A stretch of 64,000 nucleotides of DNA, taken from Acidaminococcus fermentans DSM 20731. Lineage in GTDB: Bacteria > Bacillota > Negativicutes > Acidaminococcales > Acidaminococcaceae. The stretch lies in contig NC_013740.1 in assembly GCF_000025305.1 (NCBI RefSeq), positions 62,001 to 126,000 on the forward strand. Reading direction: 5' to 3'. The notes beneath the pieces were generated by a model. It ran no database searches. It was not told the origin of the DNA and saw nothing but the letters and a program-made list of their open reading frames with translations. Below, in pieces: positions 25,337 through 34,913 of this stretch. A program made the position numbers and the translations under genes. How positions within the stretch are numbered: the stretch's first letter is position 1; each line of letters begins with the position of its first letter.

Positions 25337-26902
25337 ATGATGACAAAGGCAGTGGCAATATTGGGGAGCAGCGGAGGCAACCTGTACAATCTGGGAGGGA
25401 AGGATCCGGAATCCCTGCTGGGGGAATTGGTCCGGCAGATCAAAGCCGCCGGGATGGAACTGGCGGCCATCCAGTTCATCGGAGCGGAAGCTTCCATGGA
25501 TACGGCCAGGCCGGATACCAAAGCGGCGCTGTGGACCTGGAACGGAACGGAACCCCAGGTGATCTTCCGGGGCACCCTGGAAGAAGTGAACCGGGAAGCG
25601 GTGCTGGAAGATGAAAAAATCGCCGGGCTCATCGATGAGGGGAAAGTGGACGGGCTGATCCTGGCCAGCTGCGATCCCAGGGGAGCCAACCGGCGGGCCA
25701 TGGAAACGGCGGCGGAACAGAAACTGGCGGCCACCGGCACCGGGGGCACGTCCATGGCCCTGGCCCAGTCCATGGGCCTGAATGTGGTGGCGGTGTCCGG
25801 CACCACGGGCACCACCAACCGGACCCGGGCCATTGCCAATGTGTTTGCCCTGGCCAGATTCTGGAAGCTCAGCTACCGGCCGGCCATGAACGGGGGTGTC
25901 ACCACTGAGGGGCCGGACGAAAAATCCAGCCTGCTGTCCCGGATCAGCGTCCGGGGGATCCTGATGGCTTCCCTGCCCGGGTTCATCGCCATGGCCCTGA
26001 CCCTGATCCTCAGCAAGGTGCCGGGACTGGCCTACTTTGAAAAGATCTTCAACGTGATGATCGATGCCCTGCCGGTAATCGTGGCCACCGTAGCCGCCAA
26101 ACAGGTTTCCGGCATGGGGGATGTGGCCATTGTGGCCGGGGTGGTCACCGGGATCCTGTCCGTGAAGGGCGGGCTCATCGGGGGCATCATCGGTGGGATC
26201 CTGGCCGGGATCCTGGTCCAGTTCCTGCTGCTGAAATGCCTGAAACTGAATTTCCCCGCCACCACCGCCAACATTGTGGCCGGGGGCATTGCGGGACTGG
26301 CAGCCGGCCTTCTGATCTACCTGTTCATTGCGCCTCTGGCGGATGCGGTGGGCAACGGCATCCGCTATGTGATCGACTGGGCCTTCTCCATCCATCCGGT
26401 GCTCTGCGGCGGCCTGGCCGGGCTCCTGATCTGGCCGGCCATTATGGGGGGCATGTACCATGCGGCCATCCTGCCCATTATCTTGCTGGAAATGGAAAAG
26501 ACCGGGAACTCCTTCCTGGGGGCCATCGACATGGTGGGGCTGGTGATGGTGTCCGCCGGGATCATGGCAGCCAATATCCTGGCGCCCCGGCGGAAGGACG
26601 ACCGGGCCCTGGCCATTCCGGGACTGTTCATCAACATGGCTTTCGGGACCTTTGTGGAAGCAGCCTATCCCTTTATGTTCTCCAATAAAGTGGTGATGGC
26701 CGGCGCCATCCTCTCCGCCGGGGTCGGCGGGGTGGCCGTGGGGTATTTCAATGTGCGGGGGACGGCCTACGTGCCCAGCATCGTGGCCCCCACCCTGTCC
26801 AACAATGTGCTGGGTTTTGCCCTGTGCATGTTCCTGTCCGCCTTCTGTGCCTGCTGCATCACCCTAGCGGCCAACCGGTTTACGAAGAATAAGGAAGAGT
26901 GA
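25337..26902 (+). CDS. Orphan EIIC-like membrane protein with an N-terminal soluble domain
   Basis: A 521-residue two-domain protein. Residues 1-190 are soluble, with glycine-rich nucleotide- or sugar-binding-looking motifs (ILGSSGGNLYNLGG, LILASCDPRGANRRAM, SGTTGTTNRTRA). Residues 205-515 are a multi-pass domain resembling the PTS EIIC_2-type permeases (GLIGGIIGGILAGILVQ; WPAIMGGMYHAAILPI). No EIIA or EIIB gene is nearby, so it may not be phosphotransferase-linked. Function unknown. The ATG at 25340 has slightly better spacing from GAGGGGG. Confidence 0.65.
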   Translation: MMTKAVAILGSSGGNLYNLGGKDPESLLGELVRQIKAAGMELAAIQFIGAEASMDTARPDTKAALWTWNGTEPQVIFRGTLEEVNREAVLEDEKIAGLIDEGKVDGLILASCDPRGANRRAMETAAEQKLAATGTGGTSMALAQSMGLNVVAVSGTTGTTNRTRAIANVFALARFWKLSYRPAMNGGVTTEGPDEKSSLLSRISVRGILMASLPGFIAMALTLILSKVPGLAYFEKIFNVMIDALPVIVATVAAKQVSGMGDVAIVAGVVTGILSVKGGLIGGIIGGILAGILVQFLLLKCLKLNFPATTANIVAGGIAGLAAGLLIYLFIAPLADAVGNGIRYVIDWAFSIHPVLCGGLAGLLIWPAIMGGMYHAAILPIILLEMEKTGNSFLGAIDMVGLVMVSAGIMAANILAPRRKDDRALAIPGLFINMAFGTFVEAAYPFMFSNKVVMAGAILSAGVGGVAVGYFNVRGTAYVPSIVAPTLSNNVLGFALCMFLSAFCACCITLAANRFTKNKEE

Positions 26903-26910
26903 AAAGAAGG

Positions 26911-27092
26911 GGTCAGCAGCCGATGGAAATCAATTTTTGCAAATTGATTTTGAAACAGCATAAACCGTAGGGGGCGCAGGCCGGTTGCCCCGCAAAACAC
27001 ATGGGCAACTGCTGATTTGGCGGGCGGCCGGGCCTGTCGCCCTTACGGAAACGATTGATACAACCATTGCCGTTGACAGCTGACTGTTGACC
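26911..27092 (-). repeat. Intergenic element A, copy 2 (inverted)
   Basis: Reverse-orientation copy of the element at 46632 and 49455. It has the AT palindrome AAATCAATTTTTGCAAATTGATTT (about 26928-26951), CCGTAGGGGGCG at about 26967 and CGCCCTTACGG at about 27038-27048. The GTTGACAGCTGACTGTTGAC mini-repeat follows. It contains no coding frame. Confidence 0.65.
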
Positions 27093-27126
27093 GGGGGTGT
27101 TGCACGTCCTGTGCAACACCCCCCTC
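27093..27126. terminator. Convergent terminator, EIIC-like gene / lysR
   Basis: GGGGGTGTTGCAC / GTGCAACACCCCC hairpin with T-rich sequence (CTCATTTTTTC) after it, just beyond the minus-strand lysR stop. Confidence 0.7.
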
Positions 27127-28063
27127 ATTTTTTCACAAACAGCGGATCCTTTATCCGGAAATAGTCGTGGATCAGGTCTTTGTAGCAGAGCATGGCCTTG
27201 TTCAGGTAGGCTCCTTTTTTGTAGGTGATGCACATTTCCCAGTAGGGGTCACCGGGGATCCGGTAAAAGGCGATCTTGTCCTGGTACCGGTAATAGCCGC
27301 CGGCCACGATGGTACAGGCCATGTTGTTCTTCACCATGGTCAGCAGGGCCCGGATGCTGGCGCTTTCAAACAGCACATAGGGATGGTAGTCCGCCTTTTT
27401 CAGGATCCGGTCGATGAGCTGGCGCATGGTGGATTTGGGGAACATGAGTACAAAGGGGCTGTCCTTGCACTGATCCACTTCCATATAAGGCAGTTCTTCC
27501 AGGGGAGTGCCGGGCCGGGCCGGGTTGACGGCCCTGGGATTCTGCCGGGGAATGGCCAGCAGCAACGGTTCTTTCCGGACCAGCTCGAATTCCAGGTCCG
27601 GTACCTTTTGCTTTTCCGTGACGGTGACTACCCCCAGATCCGTATCCCCCCGGCTGAGGCAGTTCAGCTGGTCCACCACGAACATTTCATGAGGGCGCAG
27701 GGTGATGCCGGGGAATTTCCGGTGGAACTGGGGGTAGGTGGATACCAGCATGTCGATGCCCCGTTCCCGGGAAAAGGTCAGCCGCAGGTCTCCCAGGCTG
27801 CTCTGGGCCATGTCATGGATGATGTTGTAGGCCTCCCGTTTTTCCCGGAGCATGTTCTCTCCGTATTCCAGGTACACCCGGCCGGCGCTGGTGGGGGTCA
27901 TGTCGTGCTTGTGCCGGACAAAGAGTTTGATCCCCAGCTGCTGTTCCAGCTTCAGCAGCTGCTGGTTCAGGGCGGACTGGGTGATGAACAGCTGCTCGGC
28001 GGCCCGGGTAATGCTGCCGGTTTCCGCAATCTTCACAATGTATTCGATCTGTTTCAGATCCAT
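27125..28063 (-). CDS. LysR-family regulator, probable glucarate/galactarate control
   Basis: A 312-residue LysR regulator. The N-terminal helix-turn-helix (SITRAAEQLFITQSALNQQL, residues 15-35) is followed by a two-lobed effector domain. The ATG at 28063 follows GAGGTGTGCGCA. It is divergent from glucarate dehydratase, the usual arrangement for a LysR activator and its target. The gudD promoter has a palindrome (28091-28104) suited to it. The effector may be glucarate or a breakdown product (inference). Confidence 0.88.
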   Translation of the reverse strand: MDLKQIEYIVKIAETGSITRAAEQLFITQSALNQQLLKLEQQLGIKLFVRHKHDMTPTSAGRVYLEYGENMLREKREAYNIIHDMAQSSLGDLRLTFSRERGIDMLVSTYPQFHRKFPGITLRPHEMFVVDQLNCLSRGDTDLGVVTVTEKQKVPDLEFELVRKEPLLLAIPRQNPRAVNPARPGTPLEELPYMEVDQCKDSPFVLMFPKSTMRQLIDRILKKADYHPYVLFESASIRALLTMVKNNMACTIVAGGYYRYQDKIAFYRIPGDPYWEMCITYKKGAYLNKAMLCYKDLIHDYFRIKDPLFVKK

Positions 28064-28090
28064 TGCGCACACCTCACTTAGAAAAACTAA

Positions 28091-28142
28091 TTTTAGAACT
28101 AAAAATAAACAATTTGATTTATAGTAGCATGAAAATTACAAT
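28091..28142 (+). promoter_or_regulatory. gudD promoter with palindromic operator
   Basis: Perfect palindrome TTTTAG-AA-CTAAAA (28091-28104), then TTGATT (28114-28119), 17 bases, TACAAT (28137-28142). The stretch CTAAAAA-N5-AATTTGATTTATA and TACAATAAAG recur with identical spacing at 38784-38831 before the larA-like/garD operon. Confidence 0.7.
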
Positions 28143-28277
28143 AAAGTCAAACACTGAATCCGGACGCTATTCACAAAAGACTGAAAACGCGCAATTTCAG
28201 AGAAGCCGCCGGATCGATGGTCAAGGCCTGTGACACAGTTGGAACCTGTTGGTTATTCATCAAGGAGGAGCAAATCA

Positions 28278-29606
28278 ATGACACCCGTAATTACCAAAAT
28301 GGAAGTTTATCCGGTTGCCGGCAAGGACAGCATGCTGCTGAACCTGAGCGGCGGACATGCCCCTTATTTCACCCGGAACATTGTCATTCTGACCGATTCT
28401 GAAGGCAACACCGGCGTGGGGGAAGTCCCCGGCGGCCCCAAGATCACCAATGCCCTGGAAGATGTGAAGGACATTGTGGTGGGGACCAAGATCTCTGATT
28501 ACCGGAACACTCTGCTGGCAGTGAAGGCCCATCTGGACAAGAACGGCGAAGAAGATGTCCGGGGCAACCAGACCTTCGATCTGCGGACCGGGGTCCATGT
28601 GATGACTGCCATCGAAGCCCCCTGTCTGGACCTGCTGGGCAAGTTCCTGGACATGCCGGTCTGCCGTCTGCTGGGCAACGGCCAGCAGCGGGATTTCGTC
28701 CGGTTCCTGGGCTATCTGTTCTTTGTGGGCGACCGGAACAAGACGGATCTGCCCTATGATCACGAAGAAGATTCCGATTGTGAATGGTACCGTCTGCGGA
28801 ACGAAGAAGCCCTGGATGCAGACAGCGTGGTGGCCCTGTGCCGGGCTGCCAAAGAAAAATACGGCTTCAAGGACTTCAAACTGAAAGGCGGCGTGCTGCC
28901 CGGGGATGAAGAAATGAAGGTCATCAAGGCCATGAAGAAAGCCTTCCCGGATGCCCGGATGGACCTGGATCCCAACGGGGCCTGGAAACTGGATGATGCA
29001 GTCCGGTACGTATCCGACATGCACGGCATCCTGACCTATTGTGAAGATCCCTGCGGGGCTGAAGGGGTTTACTCCGGCCGTGAAATCATGAGCGAATTCC
29101 GCCGGCGCACCGGCTTCCCCACCGCCACCAACATGATCGCCACCGACTGGCGGCAGGTGGGCCATTCCCTGGAAAGCCAGGCGGTGGACATTATCCTGGC
29201 TGACCCACATTTCTGGACCATGAACGGGTCCGTACGGGTGGCCCAGATGTGCCATGAATTCGGCTATACCTGGGGCAGCCATTCCAACAACCACTTCGAC
29301 ATCTCCCTGGCCATGTGCGTCCAGGTAGGGGCTGCAGTACCGGGCTTCTACAATGCCCTGGATACGCACTGGATCTGGCAGGAAGGCCGGGAACGGCTGA
29401 CCAGGGAACCCATGCAGATCGTGGATGGCGGCATCAAGGTGCCGGACAAACCGGGTCTGGGCGTGGAAGTGGACCGGGAACAGGTTCTGAAAGCTCACGA
29501 ACTGTACAAGAAACACTGCCTGGGTGTGCGGAACGACGCCATCACCATGCAGTATCTGATCCCCGGCTGGAAATTCGATGCAAAATCTCCCTGCCTGGTT
29601 CGGTAA
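28278..29606 (+). CDS. gudD: D-glucarate dehydratase
   Basis: A 442-residue enolase-superfamily enzyme converting D-glucarate to 5-keto-4-deoxy-D-glucarate. Length and sequence closely match GudD. The catalytic KxK is seen in [13 protein letters not shown] (about residues 195-207). Metal ligands lie around MDLDPNGAW and [10 protein letters not shown]. The catalytic His is in [15 protein letters not shown] (about 337). AAGGAGG sets the start at 28278. It is followed 31 bases later by a GntP-type permease, presumably the uptake system. Confidence 0.95.
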   Translation: MTPVITKMEVYPVAGKDSMLLNLSGGHAPYFTRNIVILTDSEGNTGVGEVPGGPKITNALEDVKDIVVGTKISDYRNTLLAVKAHLDKNGEEDVRGNQTFDLRTGVHVMTAIEAPCLDLLGKFLDMPVCRLLGNGQQRDFVRFLGYLFFVGDRNKTDLPYDHEEDSDCEWYRLRNEEALDADSVVALCRAAKEKYGFKDFKLKGGVLPGDEEMKVIKAMKKAFPDARMDLDPNGAWKLDDAVRYVSDMHGILTYCEDPCGAEGVYSGREIMSEFRRRTGFPTATNMIATDWRQVGHSLESQAVDIILADPHFWTMNGSVRVAQMCHEFGYTWGSHSNNHFDISLAMCVQVGAAVPGFYNALDTHWIWQEGRERLTREPMQIVDGGIKVPDKPGLGVEVDREQVLKAHELYKKHCLGVRNDAITMQYLIPGWKFDAKSPCLVR

Positions 29607-29637
29607 GGACAGGATTGATCGATCGGAGGAATAGAAA

Positions 29638-31050
29638 ATGGCAGAATCCACACGGATGGTCCTGGGTCTGGGCCTGGGCATCCTGGTTATGATTATCTTA
29701 GTCGCAAAAACAAAAGTCCACAGCTTCATCGCCATGCTGATCGCCGCGTTGATCACTGGGATCATCGGGGGCATGCCCATCCTCACCGTGAAGGTGGCGG
29801 GCAAGACCACCGTGGGCGTCATCAACGCCATCAGCACCGGCTTCGGCAACACCCTGTCCAGTACGGGCATCATCATTGGCCTGGGGGTCATGATGGGGGC
29901 CATCCTGGAAAAATCCGGGGCTGCGGAAAAACTGGCCATCAGCTTCATCAAACTGGTGGGCAAGGGCAATGAAGAATGGGCCCTGGGGGTCACCGGCTGG
30001 GTGGTTTCCATTCCCGTATTCGCTGACTCCGCCGTGGTGATGCTGTGCCCCCTGTGCAAAGCCATCTCCAAGGTTACCGGAAAATCCGTCATCGGCCTGG
30101 GGCTGTCCCTGGCCTGCGGCCTGCAGCTGACCCACGTGCTGGTGCCCCCCACTCCGGGGCCGCTGACCGCAGCCGGCATGCTGGGCATCGATGTGGGCCA
30201 GATGATCGCCGGGGGCGCCATCCTCAGTATCCCCATGCTGCTGGTAATCGTTCCCTACTGCAAATGGATCGGCAAAAAGATCTACCAGGTGGTCAACGAA
30301 GACGATGAATACGTTCGTCCCCAGCAGGGCGAACAGGTGAAACTGGCTTCCACGGAACTGCTGGATCAGTTCCTGAACCGGACGGATCTGCCGGGACTGG
30401 CCATTTCCGCCGCTCCCATCGTGGTTCCCCTGGTGATGATCCTGACCAAGACGGTGCTGGATCTGATGGGCGCGGACAAGAGTGCCGGGTACTACTACTT
30501 TGTGGCCCTCTTCGGCAGCCCCATTGTGGCCCTGATGATCGGGACCCTGATCGCCATCTACGGCCTGGTTTCTGACCGGGATACCAAGGAAGTCCTGAAG
30601 ATGATGGATGACGGGATCAAGGATACCGGCATCATCATGCTGATCACCGGCGTGGGCGGTTCTCTGGGCTATGTGGTCCGGGCTTCCGGCATCGGCAATG
30701 TGCTGGGCCAGATGGTTGTGACCTGGCCGGTACCGGCTGTGCTGATCCCCTTCTGCATCGCCGCTCTTATGCGGATCTGCCTGGGCTCCGCAACGGTGGC
30801 CATCGTGACTTCCGCTTCCCTGACCATGCCTCTGATGAGCCAGCTGACCATCAGCCCGCTGCTCATGGCTCTGTCCTGCTGCGTAGGCGCCATTTCCTTC
30901 GGGTACTTCACCGACTCCGGGTTCTGGGTCTGGAACGGAATGTTCGGTGTCAGCGACCTGAAAGAACAGCTCCAGTGCAAGACTGCCGTGTCCATGATCA
31001 TGGCCGGCGTAGGGCTTCTGGAACTGCTGGTTGCCCAGTATTTCATCTAA
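29638..31050 (+). CDS. GntP-family sugar-acid permease
   Basis: A 470-residue permease of the gluconate:H+ symporter family with about 12-14 membrane segments. Family marks are GNTLSSTGIIIGLGVMMGAI (about 62-81), the SIPVFADSAVVMLCPL segment and HVLVPPTPGPLTAAGMLGID (about 175-194). Encoded directly after gudD in the same unit, so glucarate or a related diacid is the likely substrate, although GntP proteins mostly carry gluconate-type acids. Confidence 0.87.
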   Translation: MAESTRMVLGLGLGILVMIILVAKTKVHSFIAMLIAALITGIIGGMPILTVKVAGKTTVGVINAISTGFGNTLSSTGIIIGLGVMMGAILEKSGAAEKLAISFIKLVGKGNEEWALGVTGWVVSIPVFADSAVVMLCPLCKAISKVTGKSVIGLGLSLACGLQLTHVLVPPTPGPLTAAGMLGIDVGQMIAGGAILSIPMLLVIVPYCKWIGKKIYQVVNEDDEYVRPQQGEQVKLASTELLDQFLNRTDLPGLAISAAPIVVPLVMILTKTVLDLMGADKSAGYYYFVALFGSPIVALMIGTLIAIYGLVSDRDTKEVLKMMDDGIKDTGIIMLITGVGGSLGYVVRASGIGNVLGQMVVTWPVPAVLIPFCIAALMRICLGSATVAIVTSASLTMPLMSQLTISPLLMALSCCVGAISFGYFTDSGFWVWNGMFGVSDLKEQLQCKTAVSMIMAGVGLLELLVAQYFI

Positions 31051-31053
31051 AAA

Positions 31054-31118
31054 ACAGGAGCTGCTTTCTGCAGCTCCTCTGGGAAAGCCAGAGACCGGGT
31101 TCCCTGGTTTTCCCAGAG
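31054..31118 (+). terminator. Terminator after the gudD-gntP operon
   Basis: AGGAGCTGC / GCAGCTCCT hairpin (31056-31078) and a second GGGAAAGCCAG..CTGGTTTTCCC hairpin (31081-31115). T-runs are poor, so read-through into the next operon is possible. Confidence 0.5.
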
Positions 31119-31180
31119 GATGATTCCCTGTGACAATCTGATAAACTGCGTACTATGGATCAACAATAGGAGGGGTAAGC

Positions 31181-32140
31181 ATGTACAAGATTCTGGTGCC
31201 CAAGGCGCTGAAACCGGTGGCCCGTGAGTTCCTGACAAAGAAAGGCTATGAACTGGTGAGCCCGGAAGCAACGGACGAGGCCTCCCTGGCCAAAGCCATT
31301 GCCGATGTGGATGCCGTCATCGCCCGGACGGAGAAATACACCAAAACCGTGGTGGACGCCGGGAAGAACCTGAAGATCATCGCCCGGTACGGCATTGGGT
31401 ACGAAAACATCGACCTGGCCGCCTGTGATGCCAAAAACGTCACAGTGACACTGGCCCGGGGGTGCAACACCTATTCGGTGGCGGAACATGCCATCTCTCT
31501 GATGCTGGCCTGCTTCCGGCAGATTCCCCAGCTCAACCAGGAAGTCCGGAAGGGCAACTGGAAGAGCCGGGATGCCATCGAAACCCACGAAGCCCGGTAC
31601 AAGACTTTCGGCAGCATCGGCATCGGGCCCATCGGCCTGGAAGCGGTGAAAATCGCCCACTTCGGATTCCAGATGCGGATCCTGGTGTACGACAAATTCG
31701 TGGACCGGAGCCAGTTCCCGGACTGGGTGGAATTCGTGGATACCCTGGATGAACTGATGGAACAGGCGGATGTGGTTTCTCCCCACCTGCCCCTGAACAA
31801 GGGAACCTTCCACATCATCGATGAGGAAGCCATCTCCCACATGAAGCCCACGGCGGTGCTCCTGAACGTATCCCGGGGAGCCATCTGGGATGAAAAGGCC
31901 GTGTACAAAGCCCTGAAGGAAGGACGGATCGCCGCTGCCGGTGCGGATGTGTTTGAAACGGAACCGCCCACCCCGGACATGCCTCTGTTCAGCCTTCCCA
32001 ATTACATCGGCTGCCCCCACACCGCAGCCCTGACGGAAGAAGCAGTGGACGCCGTGGCCATGAACTGTGCCCAGGCCATCGATGACCTGCTGAACGGCCG
32101 GGAGCCCAAATTCATCATCAACCATCCGGAAAAAGCCTGA
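31181..32140 (+). CDS. D-isomer-specific 2-hydroxyacid dehydrogenase
   Basis: A 319-residue NAD(P)-dependent dehydrogenase. The Rossmann motif GIGPIGLEA is near residue 148. The catalytic Arg is in VSRGAIWDE (about 232), Glu in FETEPPTP (about 264) and His in CPHTAAL (about 282). It is related to but clearly distinct from the enzyme at 24269. It sits between the glucarate genes and the 2-oxoacid oxidoreductase genes; it may reduce glyoxylate, tartronate semialdehyde or hydroxypyruvate-type products (inference). AGGAGGGG precedes the ATG. Confidence 0.85.
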   Translation: MYKILVPKALKPVAREFLTKKGYELVSPEATDEASLAKAIADVDAVIARTEKYTKTVVDAGKNLKIIARYGIGYENIDLAACDAKNVTVTLARGCNTYSVAEHAISLMLACFRQIPQLNQEVRKGNWKSRDAIETHEARYKTFGSIGIGPIGLEAVKIAHFGFQMRILVYDKFVDRSQFPDWVEFVDTLDELMEQADVVSPHLPLNKGTFHIIDEEAISHMKPTAVLLNVSRGAIWDEKAVYKALKEGRIAAAGADVFETEPPTPDMPLFSLPNYIGCPHTAALTEEAVDAVAMNCAQAIDDLLNGREPKFIINHPEKA

Positions 32141-32187
32141 TAGATCGCTGCAGCCAGGCTGCAGGAAAGTGTATGGGAGGATCGACA

Positions 32188-32385
32188 ATGAGCAAAGACA
32201 TCACCATCAACATCAATGAAAAACTGTGCAAGCAGTGCGGCATCTGCTCCGCCCTGTGTCCCAAACAGGTGCTGGAACAAAGCTACGGCAGCTATCCCAA
32301 GGTGGCTCACCTGGATGCCTGCATCGGCTGCAAACTGTGCGCTCTGCGCTGCCCTGATTTTGCAATTGAAGTGGAGGTCAAATAA
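32188..32385 (+). CDS. korD: 2-oxoacid:ferredoxin oxidoreductase, ferredoxin-type delta subunit
   Basis: A 65-residue polyferredoxin subunit with two [4Fe-4S] motifs, CKQCGICSALCP and CIGCKLCALRCP. It passes electrons from the TPP-enzyme core to ferredoxin. It is the first of four tightly packed genes (delta, alpha, beta, gamma), overlapping the next by one base (TAATG). GGGAGG sets the ATG at 32188. Substrate specificity is not determined by this subunit. Confidence 0.9.
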   Translation: MSKDITININEKLCKQCGICSALCPKQVLEQSYGSYPKVAHLDACIGCKLCALRCPDFAIEVEVK

Positions 32386-33530
32386 TGGCTAAGGTAGAAA
32401 AGAAATTCATGGAAGGCAATGAAGCAATGACGGCTGGAGCCATTGCTGCCGGTGCCCGGTTCTTCGCGGGCTACCCCATTTCCCCCAGCTCTGAAGTGGC
32501 CAAGGCGGCTGCCAAGGAACTGCCCCGTCACGGCGGGATCTACATCCAGATGGAAGATGAACTGAGCTCCATGGCTGCCCTGCTGGGGGCTTCCCTGGCC
32601 GGCAAGAAGGCTTTCACCGCCACCAGCGGCCCGGGCTTCTCCCTGATGCAGGAAAATCTGGGTCTGGGGATTATGTCCGAACTGCCCTGCGTCCTCTACA
32701 ATGTACAGCGCAGCGGCCCGTCCACCGGGGCTGCCACCAAACCGGCCCAGGGCGACCTGATGCAGGCCAAATACGGCACCCACGGGGACCACAGCATCAT
32801 TGCCATCAGCCCCTCTTCCGTGCAGGACTGCTATGATTTGTCCATCACCGCTTTCAACCTGGCGGAAAAATACCGGACCCCGGTAATCTTCCTGGCGGAC
32901 GAAGTGGTGGGGCACCTGCGGGAAACCCTGACCATCCGGGAACCGGAACCGGACGAAATCATCAACCGGAAAGCACCTGCCACCAAAAACCAGGCAGACT
33001 TCCGTCCCTATGACTACAGCAGCACGGAAGTGGCTCCCATGGTGGCCGTGGGCGACCGGGACCTGCTGATGCGGACCACCGGTTCCACCCATGACGAAAA
33101 AGGGGAATTCTGCCCCTCTCCGGAAAACATCGACCGGGTAACCCATTACCTGGTGGACAAAATCGAAAAACACGTGGACGACATCACCATCACCCGGAAA
33201 TACCAGATGGACGATGCGGATGTGGTCCTGATTTCCTTCGGCTGCTCCGTCCGCAGCTCCCTCAGCGCCATTGAAATCCTGCGGAAGAAAGGCGTGAAAG
33301 CCGGGCTCCTGCAGCTGGTCACCGTATGGCCCATGCCGGAAAAAGAAATCCGGGCTGCCCTGCAGCAGGCCAAAATCGTCATCGTGCCGGAACTGAACCT
33401 GGGCCAGCTGGCCGGGGAAGTCCGGAAGTACAACGACTACGGCTGCAAAGTGCTCCAGGCCAACCGGACCGACGGGATCCTGCTTACCCCGCAGCAGATC
33501 GTGGATGTTTATGAGGAGAGTGAAAAATAA
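32385..33530 (+). CDS. korA: 2-oxoacid:ferredoxin oxidoreductase subunit alpha
   Basis: A 381-residue pyrimidine-binding subunit. It has the N-terminal EGNEAMTAGAIAAGARFFAGYPISPSSE motif (residues 9-37), the MEDELSSMAAL catalytic Glu segment, and SGPGFSLMQENLG. The C-terminal domain has VPELNLGQLAGEVR. It is of the KorA/VorB type rather than pyruvate oxidoreductase. 2-Oxoglutarate is a plausible substrate in a glutamate fermenter, but branched-chain 2-oxoacids cannot be excluded. Both junctions overlap by one base, so translation is coupled. Confidence 0.9.
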   Translation: MAKVEKKFMEGNEAMTAGAIAAGARFFAGYPISPSSEVAKAAAKELPRHGGIYIQMEDELSSMAALLGASLAGKKAFTATSGPGFSLMQENLGLGIMSELPCVLYNVQRSGPSTGAATKPAQGDLMQAKYGTHGDHSIIAISPSSVQDCYDLSITAFNLAEKYRTPVIFLADEVVGHLRETLTIREPEPDEIINRKAPATKNQADFRPYDYSSTEVAPMVAVGDRDLLMRTTGSTHDEKGEFCPSPENIDRVTHYLVDKIEKHVDDITITRKYQMDDADVVLISFGCSVRSSLSAIEILRKKGVKAGLLQLVTVWPMPEKEIRAALQQAKIVIVPELNLGQLAGEVRKYNDYGCKVLQANRTDGILLTPQQIVDVYEESEK

Positions 33531-34345
33531 TGAAATCTTACAAGGACTATATGCTGTTTGACAAACTGCCTCAGACCTGGTGCGCCGGGTGCAGCCACGG
33601 GATCGTGCTCCAGTCCATTGCTGCCGTCATGGCGGAACTGGAAGTGGACAAGCACGACATGGCTCTGGTCAGCGGCATCGGCTGCTTCGGCCGGGTGGAT
33701 GACTATCTGGACATCAACTGCATGCACGTGACCCACGGCCGGGCTCTGGCCGCTGCCACCGGTGTGGCTCTGGGGAATCCGGACCTGCACGTGCTGGTGA
33801 CCATGGGCGACGGGGACGGCACCACCATCGGGGGCAACCACCTGATCCATGCAGCCCGCCGGAACATCAACGTGACGGCCATCATCTCCAACAACTACAA
33901 CTATGGGCAGACCGGCGGCCAGTATTCCGGCACCACTCCCACCCACAGCATTACCCAGACCTCTCCTTACGGCCACATCGAACAGAACTTCGATGTGTGC
34001 AAGCTGGCCATTGCCGCCGGGGCTTCCTATGTGGGCCGTGCCACTGCCTACAACCCGGTGATGCTGCGGAAGCTGATCAAGGAAGGGATGCAGGTGAAAG
34101 GGTTCTCCCTGATCGAAGTGATGAGCGCCTGCCCCACCCATTACGGGAAATTCAACAAACTGGGAGCAGCTGCCCACATGATGCAGCTGATGAACGAACA
34201 GAGCGTGACCGTAGCCCAGGCTGCCAAGATGAGCGAAGAAGAGCTCCAGGGCAAAATCGTGGTAGGGTGCCTGAAGAATGCACCGCGGGACGACTACTAC
34301 ACGGACTACAAGAAGATCATCGATGCCAACAGAATTGAGGGATAA
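33530..34345 (+). CDS. korB: 2-oxoacid:ferredoxin oxidoreductase subunit beta (TPP-binding)
   Basis: A 271-residue thiamine-diphosphate subunit. The cluster-proximal WCAGCSHG is at residues 17-24, and SGIGCFGR follows. The TPP motif MGDGDGTTIGGNH..NNYNYGQTGGQYS spans about 88-132. Catalyses oxidative decarboxylation of a 2-oxoacid with CoA and ferredoxin. Length matches KorB (about 270-290). It is overlapped by one base with korA and separated by 2 bases from the gamma subunit. Confidence 0.92.
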   Translation: MKSYKDYMLFDKLPQTWCAGCSHGIVLQSIAAVMAELEVDKHDMALVSGIGCFGRVDDYLDINCMHVTHGRALAAATGVALGNPDLHVLVTMGDGDGTTIGGNHLIHAARRNINVTAIISNNYNYGQTGGQYSGTTPTHSITQTSPYGHIEQNFDVCKLAIAAGASYVGRATAYNPVMLRKLIKEGMQVKGFSLIEVMSACPTHYGKFNKLGAAAHMMQLMNEQSVTVAQAAKMSEEELQGKIVVGCLKNAPRDDYYTDYKKIIDANRIEG

Positions 34346-34347
34346 CC

Positions 34348-34878
34348 ATGAAAAAAGAAATCGTATTGTCTGGGGTCGGCGGCCAGGGCGTAGTTTCCGT
34401 TGGGGAAGTCATGGGCCTTGCCTCCCTGAATGAAGAGAACATCAACGCCACCATGAGTGCTTCCTACGGGGCAGAAGCCCGGGGCACCTTCACCAAGACC
34501 GACGTGGTCCTGAGCGACGGGCTGGTGGGCTATCCCAATGTGGCTGTGCCGGATCTGATCCTGTGCCTGGCCCAGGTGGCCTATGACCGGTACGTGGACA
34601 AGTTCACCGATGACACCCTGGTGTTCTATGATTCTGACGAAGTGACCCCCAAAGAAGGGGCCAAAGGCACCGCCATCGGCCATCCGTTCCGGAAACTGGC
34701 CGTGGAACTGGGCAGCATCCAGAGCGCCAACTTCATCGCTCTGGGAGCCATGATGAAAAAGACCGGCCTCCTGAAGCCGGAAAGCGTGGAACAGGGCATT
34801 GCCAAACGGTTTGCCGGGAAACAGAAAGTCATCGACAGCAACCGGAAGGCTTTTGAAAAAGGACTGACCCTGGAATAA
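34348..34878 (+). CDS. korC: 2-oxoacid:ferredoxin oxidoreductase subunit gamma
   Basis: A 176-residue catalytic-domain subunit with the typical N-terminal [17 protein letters not shown] (residues 7-23). The [19 protein letters not shown] segment and [11 protein letters not shown] near 125 are also family marks. It completes a delta-alpha-beta-gamma complex. The operon continues with the IlvD/Edd-type dehydratase 35 bases downstream. Confidence 0.9.
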   Translation: MKKEIVLSGVGGQGVVSVGEVMGLASLNEENINATMSASYGAEARGTFTKTDVVLSDGLVGYPNVAVPDLILCLAQVAYDRYVDKFTDDTLVFYDSDEVTPKEGAKGTAIGHPFRKLAVELGSIQSANFIALGAMMKKTGLLKPESVEQGIAKRFAGKQKVIDSNRKAFEKGLTLE

Positions 34879-34913
34879 TTGCACCCTACAGACAACGAAT
34901 TGAGGTATTATCC

